A stretch of DNA of 12,763 bases from Prevotellaceae bacterium (lineage in GTDB: Bacteria; Bacteroidota; Bacteroidia; Bacteroidales; UBA932). The notes beneath the pieces are model-generated. The model saw only the letters and a list, made by a program, of their open reading frames with translations, had not been told where the DNA came from and did not search any database. Below, in pieces: positions 7,311-12,763 of the stretch (positions within the stretch are counted from its first letter, which is position 1; each line of letters begins with the position of its first letter). Position numbers and translations under genes: made by a program. The DNA is taken from positions 1 to 12,763 of the forward strand of contig JAIRZR010000517.1 in assembly GCA_031267155.1 (NCBI GenBank), in the 5' to 3' direction.

Positions 7311-8090
7311 GCGCTACTAAGCTCAGGCGCGGTATATGCGCAAAACGATTTCGACAAATATCTTAAAGAGCAGCGTGCTGTTTTTGAACGGTACAAACTG
7401 CAGGAGCAGGACAATTTCAATCGCTATCGCGATTCCATTAATCGCGAATATGCCGCTTATTTGGAGAAACAATGGGAGGTCTTCAAGCTACAGAAAGAAG
7501 AGCCGCCCATCAAAAATCCTGTTCCGGAACCTCCGGTTACTTACAGGGATAAAAGCTACAGTATAAGCTACAATAAAAACCTTGTCGATTTTTATGCCAG
7601 CTATCCCTGCGTTGAATTTTCGGTATATGCCGAAGCGCCCTTAGACCCTGAAACGCTACAGGGCATCGAATCGCAGATAGCTCAGGGCGTCCGCGACAAA
7701 TCGCAGGAGGAAGCCGTAAATCTTCTTCTGCATTTTGTACAGTTGTATTTTGAATATAAAACGGACGCCCAACAGTTCGGTTACGAACGCTGGTTCTTTG
7801 CCGAAGAAACCATAGCTTCCTCCTATTCCGACTGTGAAGACCGGTCGATACTTTTTGTCCAACTGGTTCGCCGGATACTCGGCATGAAAGTCGGCCTGGT
7901 CTATTATCCCGGAATACATCTTGCTACAGCTGTGAAATTTGACAGTCCGCAAACCGATGGCGATTATGTTCTTTTAGACGGAGAAAAATATCTGATATGC
8001 GACCCTACATACAGGAGAGCGGGTCTTGGCGCCGCCATGCCAAAATTGGACATGGCAATTTTATTTCAGCAATTAAATTCGAGACATTAA
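7302..8090 (+). CDS. Secreted transglutaminase-like cysteine protein, 5' end disrupted
   Basis: The mature protein begins near QNDFDKYL, after the signal-like stretch LTLMAGALLSSGAVYA. A charged, probably coiled-coil segment (FDKYLKEQRAVFERYKLQEQ and on to EKQWEVF) is followed by a transglutaminase-like domain. The likely catalytic set is the Cys in YSDCEDRS, the His in GIHLATAV and the Asp in CDPTY. Such proteins are common in Bacteroidetes but their substrates are unknown. The start is unclear. ATG 7302 falls inside the signal peptide, TTG 7281 would give a short n-region, and ATG 7191 would add about 30 residues antisense to the kinase remnant. The natural signal-peptide start was probably lost at the junction. 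The last residues (after GAAMP) may also be altered. Confidence 0.75.
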   Translation: MAGALLSSGAVYAQNDFDKYLKEQRAVFERYKLQEQDNFNRYRDSINREYAAYLEKQWEVFKLQKEEPPIKNPVPEPPVTYRDKSYSISYNKNLVDFYASYPCVEFSVYAEAPLDPETLQGIESQIAQGVRDKSQEEAVNLLLHFVQLYFEYKTDAQQFGYERWFFAEETIASSYSDCEDRSILFVQLVRRILGMKVGLVYYPGIHLATAVKFDSPQTDGDYVLLDGEKYLICDPTYRRAGLGAAMPKLDMAILFQQLNSRH

Positions 8091-8103
8091 ACATTTATAC
8101 GTT

Positions 8104-8153
8104 ATTTAGTTTTAACTCCCTTTTTGTCGTACACCTCAAAATAATATTTCGCC
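8104..8153 (-). repeat. Dispersed 50-bp repeat upstream of an operon promoter
   Basis: Read on the - strand from 8153, this copy starts GGCGAAATATTATTTTGAGG, as at 5637. It then continues with TGTACGACAAAAAGGGAG and TTAAAACTAAAT, which match the copy at 11992-12063 apart from small changes. The boundary of the repeat is 7 bases from the -33 element of the next promoter. Confidence 0.8.
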
Positions 8154-8159
8154 AAAAAA

Positions 8160-8190
8160 TTTGCATCAAAAAATTATTCCGTATCTTTAC
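8160..8190 (+). promoter_or_regulatory. Bacteroidetes-type promoter of the glucosaminidase operon
   Basis: TTTG (8160-8163) and TATCTTTAC (8182-8190) fit the TTTG/TAnnTTTG pattern with an 18-nt spacer; the last base of the -7 element deviates. The predicted transcription start would be about 10-15 nt before the ATG at 8211. This is the only promoter-like site I see for the four genes that follow. Confidence 0.6.
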
Positions 8191-8210
8191 GCCCGCTTAT
8201 ATGGTAGAAA

Positions 8211-9128
8211 ATGAGGAGCGTTATAGTTGTATTAATTGTATGTTTTTGCACAAATCTTTCTGCACAAACAACTAAGAAACAGTATATTGAAAATTTCAAA
8301 AATCTGGCTGTCGACCAGATGAAAAGCTCGGGAGTTCCGGCGAGTATAATTCTCGGACAGGCCTGTCTGGAGTCCGGATATGGAAAAAGTTCCCTGACTG
8401 TCGAGGGGAAAAACCATTTCGGAATAAAGTGTCACAGCAGCTGGACCGGGGAAAAGATGTATCACGACGACGACCTTAAAGGAGAATGTTTTCGCAAGTA
8501 TAAAACCGACGCGGAATCCTTTGCCGACCATTCCGATTTTTTGAGATATAATAAACGGTATGCCTTCCTGTTCGATTTGAAGCCTACGGATTATAAAGCC
8601 TGGGCATACGGTCTTAAAAAAGCGGGATATGCAACCAATCCACAGTATGCCGAATCGCTGATTAAAGTCATAGAAGATAATGAATTATATCTGTACGACA
8701 AGGGAGTTAAAATACAGGTATCTTCGCCGATAGTGCTGGAAAAGATCGAGTTCGAGAATTTCGTTATCCAGCTTAACAGAAAAATACATACCCGCAACGA
8801 GGTCAAATATGTTATTGCAAACGAGGGAGACACCTTCGAATCGTTAGCCGAAGAGTTTAAGCTGACAAAGAGACAGCTGTTGAAATTCAACGATCTGGAC
8901 AAAAAGGCGGAAATCTATGCAGGACAGGAACTGTACATCAAGCCCAAGAAAAAGCGTTCGAGCAGCAATTTCCCGATCCATATCGCCCAGAAAGGCGAGA
9001 CGATGCAGCAGATTTCACAGCAGTATGCCGTGAAACTCAAGTCGCTGTATCGCTACAACCAGATGAAATCCGGCGACAGTCCGGAAGAAGGTCAGGAAGT
9101 ATTCATGAGAAATAAAATGAAACGATAG
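8211..9128 (+). CDS. Secreted GH73-type glucosaminidase with two LysM domains
   Basis: This 305-residue enzyme is predicted to hydrolyse the N-acetylglucosaminyl bonds of peptidoglycan in the periplasm or cell envelope. A signal peptide (VIVVLIVCFCTNLSA, cleavage likely before QTT19-21) leads into a GH73 domain. That domain has ACLESGYGKS, with E54 the likely acid catalyst, then NHFGIKC, FRKYKT, YAFLFDL and AGYATNPQYAE. Two LysM modules follow, at about 199-244 (YVIANEGDTFESLAEEF) and 255-302 (IHIAQKGETMQQISQQY), joined by a basic linker, and should bind glycan strands. It is the first gene after the promoter at 8160-8190, and its stop lies 3 nt before the lpxK start, suggesting translational coupling. 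Confidence 0.93.
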   Translation: MRSVIVVLIVCFCTNLSAQTTKKQYIENFKNLAVDQMKSSGVPASIILGQACLESGYGKSSLTVEGKNHFGIKCHSSWTGEKMYHDDDLKGECFRKYKTDAESFADHSDFLRYNKRYAFLFDLKPTDYKAWAYGLKKAGYATNPQYAESLIKVIEDNELYLYDKGVKIQVSSPIVLEKIEFENFVIQLNRKIHTRNEVKYVIANEGDTFESLAEEFKLTKRQLLKFNDLDKKAEIYAGQELYIKPKKKRSSSNFPIHIAQKGETMQQISQQYAVKLKSLYRYNQMKSGDSPEEGQEVFMRNKMKR

Positions 9129-9131
9129 AAA

Positions 9132-10292
9132 TTGGATAAACTTGTAAACCGTCTGAAATATATACTCTTACTGCCTCTTTCTCTTGTCTGGAAGGCGGCA
9201 GTCGTGTTGCGCAATAAATTATATGACAGCGGCCGGCTTGCGTCATGCCGTTTCGGGATACCGCTTATTTCCGTCGGAAACATTACCGTCGGCGGCACGG
9301 GGAAAACTCCTCATACGGAATATCTTGCAGAAATGCTGAGCAGGGATTTCAGCCTGTCCGTACTTTCGAGAGGTTACAGGCGGAAGTCAAAGGGATTTCA
9401 GTATGTTGAATCTGGGGATCGGGCATCGGAAACGGGCGACGAACCTTTGCAGATAAAACGAAAATATCCGGAGATTATTGTTGCCGTGGACGCCGACAGA
9501 GCGCATGGAATAAGACGCTTACAGTCGGATTATCCCTCTCTTGATCTGATTCTGCTCGACGACGCATTTCAGCACAGGAAAGTTACTCCCTCGCTGAATA
9601 TCGTGCTGATCGACTGTAACCGTCCCGTCTGGAATGATTCGATGCTGCCCGCCGGCAGGCTCCGCGACTGCATCTCAAGCCTGTACAGGGCTGATATTAT
9701 TGTCGTAAGCAAATGTCCGGAAAACATTGCCGGCGAAGAAAAGCAAAGATATGCCGACAGGCTGAAAAAGTACGGTAAGCCGGTATATTTCAGCCGTTTT
9801 GAATATGGGAAAGAATATCCGCTGTCCGGCGGGGACAGTTCTCTTTTCGATCCGGCGAACATGCTGGCGGTCTCGGGAATCGCAAATCCCGCTGTCTTTT
9901 TCGAGCAGCTCGAGAAACAGTATCCCGGATCTGTCATCGAAAAAGCCGTCTTCCCCGACCATCATGCCTTTTCGGAAAGGGATATCCGGACTGTCCTTAA
10001 AAAAGCTGGATCGCGCACAATTCTCACCACCGAAAAGGACGGCGTACGATTAATTTCGTATTTTTGCGCAGCAAAAGAACAGGTTCCGGCAAATATATTC
10101 TGTGTTCCTGTTAAAGTAAAAATAGATGATTCAAACAGTTTTAATATTAACATAAACAGTCATGTACGAAAAAATAAAGAAAACGGCAGACTTTATCAGA
10201 ACCGAAATAAGCCTGCGCCCGGATACGGGAATAATACTTGGAAGCGGACTTGGAGGACTGGCGACAAAAATCGCCGAACGCGAAACGCTTGA
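9132..10292 (+). CDS. lpxK: Tetraacyldisaccharide 4'-kinase (lipid A kinase)
   Basis: LpxK phosphorylates the 4' position of the lipid A disaccharide precursor at the inner face of the inner membrane, the sixth step of the Raetz pathway. An N-terminal hydrophobic stretch (YILLLPLSLVWKAAVVL) precedes the P-loop GNITVGGTGKTP (49-60). SRGYRRKSKGF, TGDEP and LLDDAFQHR (D143, D144, H148) follow, as expected for the family. No ATG lies near the true N terminus; TTG at 9132, 3 nt after the upstream stop, gives the best match. The frame overlaps the next gene by 131 nt. Family-like sequence ends about HVRKNKEN (near residue 350), and the last 30-40 residues come from the punA start in another frame, so they are probably not native LpxK. 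Confidence 0.93.
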   Translation: MDKLVNRLKYILLLPLSLVWKAAVVLRNKLYDSGRLASCRFGIPLISVGNITVGGTGKTPHTEYLAEMLSRDFSLSVLSRGYRRKSKGFQYVESGDRASETGDEPLQIKRKYPEIIVAVDADRAHGIRRLQSDYPSLDLILLDDAFQHRKVTPSLNIVLIDCNRPVWNDSMLPAGRLRDCISSLYRADIIVVSKCPENIAGEEKQRYADRLKKYGKPVYFSRFEYGKEYPLSGGDSSLFDPANMLAVSGIANPAVFFEQLEKQYPGSVIEKAVFPDHHAFSERDIRTVLKKAGSRTILTTEKDGVRLISYFCAAKEQVPANIFCVPVKVKIDDSNSFNININSHVRKNKENGRLYQNRNKPAPGYGNNTWKRTWRTGDKNRRTRNA

Positions 10293-10977
10293 ATATTCCG
10301 GCATCGAGGGATTTCCCGTTTCAACGGTCGAGGGTCACAGGGGACGCCTGATTTTCGGGAAACTTAATTCAGCGAATGTTGTTGCCATGCAGGGGCGCTT
10401 CCACTACTACGAAGGCTACAGCATGGAACAGGTAACTTTCCCCGTAAGGGTAATGAAAGAGCTTGGAATAAAACGGCTGTTCGTGTCGAACGCAAGCGGC
10501 GGACTGAATCCGGGGTACGGAATAGGCGCTCTGATGGTTATTTCCGACCATATAAACCTGCTCCCCAATCCCTTAATCGGAGTAAACGACGACAAGCTCG
10601 GACTCAGGTTTCCCGATATGAGCCATCCCTACGACCTCAGTTTGATTGATTTGGCTTTCGAAGTGGCAAAACGGCAGTCGATCAGGCTGGAAAAGGGCGT
10701 TTACGTCGGCACGACGGGACCGACCTTCGAAACTCCTGCCGAATACCGCTATTTCAGGCTGATCGGGGGAGACGCCATCGGGATGTCCACTGTGCCCGAG
10801 GTGATTGTGGCGCGTCATGCCGGGCTTCCCGTTTTCGGAATTTCCGTGATTACGGATATCGGCGTGGAGGGAAAAATCGTGGAAGTTTCGCACGAGGACG
10901 TGCAGAGGGAAGGCGCCAAAGCCGAAGTCAAAATGACTGCCGTCATATCGGGAATGCTGGATAGCCTGGGCGATTGA
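10162..10977 (+). CDS. punA: Purine nucleoside phosphorylase, trimeric type
   Basis: This enzyme cleaves purine nucleosides with phosphate to give the base and ribose-1-phosphate in cytosolic salvage. The 271-residue protein has the trimeric PNP motifs GSGLGGL, STVEGHRGRLIFG, RFHYYEGY (79-86), SNASGGLNPGY, GPTFETPAE (E190) and GMSTVPEVIVA. In the base-contact motif, human PNP has Asn (N243, ...LITN) while this protein has Asp (VITD, D232). The Asp is probably normal in Bacteroidetes homologues but matters for base preference. The ATG at 10162 matches the family N terminus MYEKIKKTADFIR. The gene overlaps the open lpxK frame by 131 nt and ends 32 nt before the trxB ATG. Confidence 0.95.
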   Translation: MYEKIKKTADFIRTEISLRPDTGIILGSGLGGLATKIAERETLEYSGIEGFPVSTVEGHRGRLIFGKLNSANVVAMQGRFHYYEGYSMEQVTFPVRVMKELGIKRLFVSNASGGLNPGYGIGALMVISDHINLLPNPLIGVNDDKLGLRFPDMSHPYDLSLIDLAFEVAKRQSIRLEKGVYVGTTGPTFETPAEYRYFRLIGGDAIGMSTVPEVIVARHAGLPVFGISVITDIGVEGKIVEVSHEDVQREGAKAEVKMTAVISGMLDSLGD

Positions 10978-11009
10978 ATTTATATGTAATGTCGAAAAAA
11001 AATATTTAT

Positions 11010-11933
11010 ATGGATACAGAAAAAGTAAACTGTTTAATAATCGGCAGCGGTCCTGCCGGTTACACTGCTGCGATCTATGCTTCGAGGGCAAACCTGAATC
11101 CCGTGCTGTACGAGGGTTTACAGCCCGGAGGTCAACTGACTACAACGACGGAGGTGGAAAATTTCCCCGGCTATCCCGATGGCATATCGGGTTTCCAGAT
11201 GATGGAAGACATGAAAAGGCAGGCTTTGCGTTTCGGTACGGATATCCGTTCATGCGATATTGTGGAAGTCGATTTTTCGTCGCGCCCCTTCATTCTCAGG
11301 ACAGGCGATGGAAAGGAAATATCCGCTAAAACGGTCATTGTCGCTACCGGCGCCACAGCGAAATATCTCGGACTTCCTTCCGAAGAAAAATTCAAGGGAC
11401 AGGGAGTTTCGGCATGTGCTACCTGCGATGGCTTTTTCTACAGGAAAAAGGATGTCGCCGTCGTTGGAGGCGGAGACACTGCCTGCGAGGAAGCGGCTTA
11501 TCTGGCGGGATTGTGCAACAGGGTTTACATGATTGTCAGGAGAAATGTCCTGAGAGCTTCAAAGGCAATGCAGGACAGGGTGCTGAATGCCGGCAATATC
11601 GAGATTCTCTGGGAACACCGGACGAAAGAGTTGCTGGGCGACGAAAGCGGCGTCACGGGCGCCCTGCTGACAGATAAACACGGAGAGGATCATCTTATTG
11701 ATATTCACGGATTCTTTCTGGCTATCGGTCATCATCCCAATTCCGAGATATTCAGGAAATACCTGGAAACGGACGAACTTGGCTATATAATAACGAAAGG
11801 AAAAACAACGGCTACGAATGTCCCGGGCGTATTTGCCGCAGGCGACGTCCAGGATCCCCGCTATCGACAGGGCATAACCGCCGCCGCAAGCGGTTGCATG
11901 GCAGCCAGAGACGCGGAAGCCTTTTTTAACTGA
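11010..11933 (+). CDS. trxB: Thioredoxin-disulfide reductase
   Basis: TrxB uses NADPH and FAD to reduce thioredoxin in the cytosol. The 307-residue protein has the FAD motif GSGPAGYTAAIYASR (9-23), the redox pair CATC (C136, C139), the NADPH site GGGDTACEEA, and the C-terminal FAD motif GVFAAGDVQDPRYRQ. It is full length. The frame is open from 10974, and TTG there or ATG 10989 are possible. I chose ATG 11010 (MDTEKVNCLIIGSG) because the family N terminus fits and the preceding bases are A-rich. It is probably the last gene of the operon starting at 8211. Its stop TGA is already part of a period-7 array. Confidence 0.96.
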   Translation: MDTEKVNCLIIGSGPAGYTAAIYASRANLNPVLYEGLQPGGQLTTTTEVENFPGYPDGISGFQMMEDMKRQALRFGTDIRSCDIVEVDFSSRPFILRTGDGKEISAKTVIVATGATAKYLGLPSEEKFKGQGVSACATCDGFFYRKKDVAVVGGGDTACEEAAYLAGLCNRVYMIVRRNVLRASKAMQDRVLNAGNIEILWEHRTKELLGDESGVTGALLTDKHGEDHLIDIHGFFLAIGHHPNSEIFRKYLETDELGYIITKGKTTATNVPGVFAAGDVQDPRYRQGITAAASGCMAARDAEAFFN

Positions 11934-11969
11934 AAACTGAAAGTTAAAAGTTAAAAGTTTCGCAATGCA
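11928..11969. repeat. Period-7 array plus anchor TCGCAATGCA at the trxB end
   Basis: AACTGAA occurs twice (11928-11941), then AGTTAAA twice (11942-11955), a partial AGTTT, and the anchor TCGCAATGCA (11960-11969). Read on the - strand the block aligns with that at 6065-6100, including the shared flank CTTG before the anchor. The trxB stop codon TGA (11931-11933) lies in the first unit. Confidence 0.8.
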
Positions 11970-11991
11970 TGGCAAGTTTGAAATGAAAAGT

Positions 11992-12063
11992 GGCGAAATA
12001 TTATTTTGAGGCGCTATGGACATATTTTGGGGTGTACAACAAAAAGGGAGTTAAAAACTAAAT
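11992..12063 (+). repeat. Third copy of the GGCGAAAT dispersed repeat
   Basis: GGCGAAATATTATTTTGAGG (11992-12011) matches the copies at 5637 and 8153. The next CGCTAT matches the 5637 copy except for one base. The second half, GGTGTACAACAAAAAGGGAG and then TTAAAAACTAAAT, matches the copy near 8104-8133. This copy carries about 21 extra bases between the halves, including a second degenerate ATATTTTGGGG. It therefore joins features of both other copies. Confidence 0.8.
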
Positions 12064-12152
12064 TTGAGCAGCGTTATTTAACGTTAAAAACAAAAGCCTC
12101 TATCTCCCGTTACAAGCCTTTTAAGGCTTGCATGCAATAGCAAACACAGGCT

Positions 12153-12176
12153 CGGCGCAGTCTCCAGACTGCGCCG
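12153..12176. repeat. Perfect 11-bp GC-rich hairpin
   Basis: CGGCGCAGTCT (12153-12163) and AGACTGCGCCG (12166-12176) pair perfectly around a two-base centre. A second near-perfect stem, CAAGCCTT/AAGGCTTG (12113-12130), and the palindrome TTGCATGCAA (12128-12137) lie just before it inside the inverted-repeat element. Confidence 0.8.
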
Positions 12177-12223
12177 TAACAAAAGCAATCCTCCGGCAAC
12201 AAAACGCCGACAGGCAAGTATTT

Positions 12224-12253
12224 AGCCCTGACTGTAGAAGTCGGGGCTTTTTG
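12224..12253 (+). terminator. Rho-independent-like hairpin with T run
   Basis: AGCCCTGACT (12224-12233) and AGTCGGGGCT (12239-12248) form a 10-bp stem with one T-G pair and a 5-nt loop, followed by a T run to about 12253. The shape is that of an intrinsic terminator reading rightward. No gene directly precedes it, and the stem sequence recurs in the following 21-bp repeats, so it may be a repeat by-product. Confidence 0.4.
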
Positions 12254-12260
12254 CTTCGGA

Positions 12261-12317
12261 TTCGGAGTAAAAAGCCTCGACTTCGGAGCAAAAAGCCTCG
12301 ACTTCGGAGCAAAAAGC
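12261..12317. repeat. 21-bp tandem repeat, about 2.7 copies
   Basis: Units start TTCGGAG at 12261, 12282 and 12303 and contain the core AAAAAGCCTCGAC. The first differs from the second at one base (GT for GC). GAAGTCGGGGCTTTTT just upstream (12238-12253) is complementary at 15 of 16 bases to AAAAAGCCTCGACTTC in the repeats, so larger foldbacks are possible. Confidence 0.85.
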
Positions 12318-12383
12318 TATCCTGTAACGAGAGATAGATGCTTTTGTTTTTAACGCTGGTTCTACTGTTATTTGTGTGGAAGC

Positions 12384-12749
12384 ATGTCAAGATCACCGTT
12401 AAAAAAAAGGATTGCTATTCTGAAATTTTCAGTAATTCTGTACCCTCTTCCAATTGTCTTTCATATAACAGCATTGCAAGCGAATAATATGAAGCAGATT
12501 ATTGATGCGACAAAAAATCCCGTCAGTCCCCCATTAAAGGGTTTAATGCAAAAAGCATATAACATTGCCGGAATCAAAAATCCCGTAAGGGATGAAATAT
12601 TGGTAGAAATCAATTCATTGTCCAGCAAAATCCCGTCAGGGATGACATGTGGTATCTCCGTTTTTACATGTCATCCCTTTCATATAACTCCTTTCCAATT
12701 AATTAATATTAAGCCAATTGAGTATTTGCCAAATTTTCATATATTTTAA
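12384..12749 (+). pseudogene. Possible signal-peptide ORF disrupted by repeats
   Basis: From the ATG at 12384 the first residues (MSRSPLKKRIAILKFSVILY...) have a basic n-region, a hydrophobic core and a likely cleavage after ALQA, like an exported Bacteroidetes protein. After about residue 35 the frame is made of the hairpin repeat family (KNPVSPP, KNPVRDE, KIPSG) and shows no domain. I read it as the 5' fragment of an exported protein with repeats inserted, or as a chance frame. No confident promoter was found. Confidence 0.25.
12512..12678. repeat. Mini-hairpin repeat family, AAATCCCGTMAGGGATG
   Basis: ATCCCGTAAGGGAT (12580-12593) and ATCCCGTCAGGGAT (12630-12643) are 5-bp stems with 4-nt loops, each preceded by an A run. 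A degenerate copy is at 12512-12530. AGGGATGACATGT (12638-12650) pairs perfectly with ACATGTCATCCCT (12666-12678) across a 15-nt loop, giving a 13-bp stem. The spacing between copies is about 50-60 bp, but the spacers differ and the copies are diverged, so it is not a CRISPR array. Confidence 0.7.
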
Positions 12750-12763
12750 TTTGCTCTTCAATT

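Larger units (their letters stand above)
12069..12358. repeat. MITE-like element with 33-bp terminal inverted repeats
   Basis: The left arm 12082-12114 (CGTTAAAAACAAAAGCCTCT...) and the right arm 12323-12355 are reverse complements at 31 of 33 positions. CAGCGTT further out on both sides (12069-12075; complement 12352-12358) extends the match across a 10-base insertion on the left. The core is about 274 bp, with no transposase and no convincing ORF. It contains several hairpins and a 21-bp tandem repeat, listed separately. No clear target-site duplication is visible, so transposition is only a hypothesis. Confidence 0.65.

Noticed and set aside
8211..11933. A new biosynthetic or defence system in the four-gene operon
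   Set aside because: All four members are recognised housekeeping families; their grouping reflects shared transcription, not a shared pathway I can support.
12069..12114. Integron attC-like site (GTTAAAA and TTTAAC cores)
   Set aside because: The core sites are in the wrong relative orientation, and neither an integrase nor cassette genes are present.
12128..12396. Short frames on both strands through the 12.1-12.4 kb element
   Set aside because: They translate the 21-bp repeats and hairpins (repeated RSKKPRL and similar), so open frames are a by-product.
12512..12678. CRISPR array
   Set aside because: The repeats are only about 14-18 bp, are diverged, have a degenerate first copy, and no cas gene is nearby.

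Overview
The window looks like a chromosomal segment of a Bacteroidetes bacterium, most likely Bacteroidales. The protein families and their closest-looking motifs point there: an S12/S7/EF-G/S10 operon, a Bacteroidetes-style LpxK, PNP and TrxB set, a CpsB/YwqE-type phosphatase beside a Wzc remnant, and a secreted transglutaminase-like protein. Two promoters resemble the Bacteroidetes TTTG...TAnnTTTG pattern, and start codons are preceded by A-rich leaders without Shine-Dalgarno sequences. This is inference from motifs; no database search was possible.

Layout. (1) 182-2011 (+): an LTA-synthase-like membrane sulfatase/phosphotransferase. (2) 2012-2139: a long imperfect inverted repeat at a convergent junction. 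(3) 2142-5518 (-): rpsL-rpsG-fusA-rpsJ, read leftward from a good promoter near 5572-5600. (4) 5600-6079: no convincing gene; it holds a roughly 250-bp dispersed repeat made of mini-hairpins, then period-7 repeats. (5) 6080-7310 (-): an intact PHP-family tyrosine phosphatase (CpsB/YwqE type) and only the C-terminal end of a Wzc-type tyrosine kinase, broken at about 7.28-7.31 kb. (6) 7302-8090 (+): a secreted transglutaminase-like protein whose 5' end meets the broken kinase. (7) 8211-11933 (+): a probable four-gene operon for a GH73 glucosaminidase with two LysM domains, LpxK, purine nucleoside phosphorylase and thioredoxin reductase. (8) 11934-12763: about 830 bp of repeats, including a 33-bp terminal-inverted-repeat element with internal hairpins and 21-bp tandem repeats, a small hairpin family, and a possible signal-peptide ORF fragment.

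Functionally the genes are mostly housekeeping: translation (S12, S7, EF-G, S10), lipid A 4'-phosphorylation, purine salvage, thiol redox and peptidoglycan turnover. There is also a decayed exopolysaccharide-control locus. I do not see a complete novel defence or biosynthetic system. The unusual part is the intergenic DNA. At least four short repeat families sit at gene 3' ends, promoters and rearrangement points, and both the kinase break and the isolation of the ribosomal operon suggest a rearranged, repeat-rich genome.
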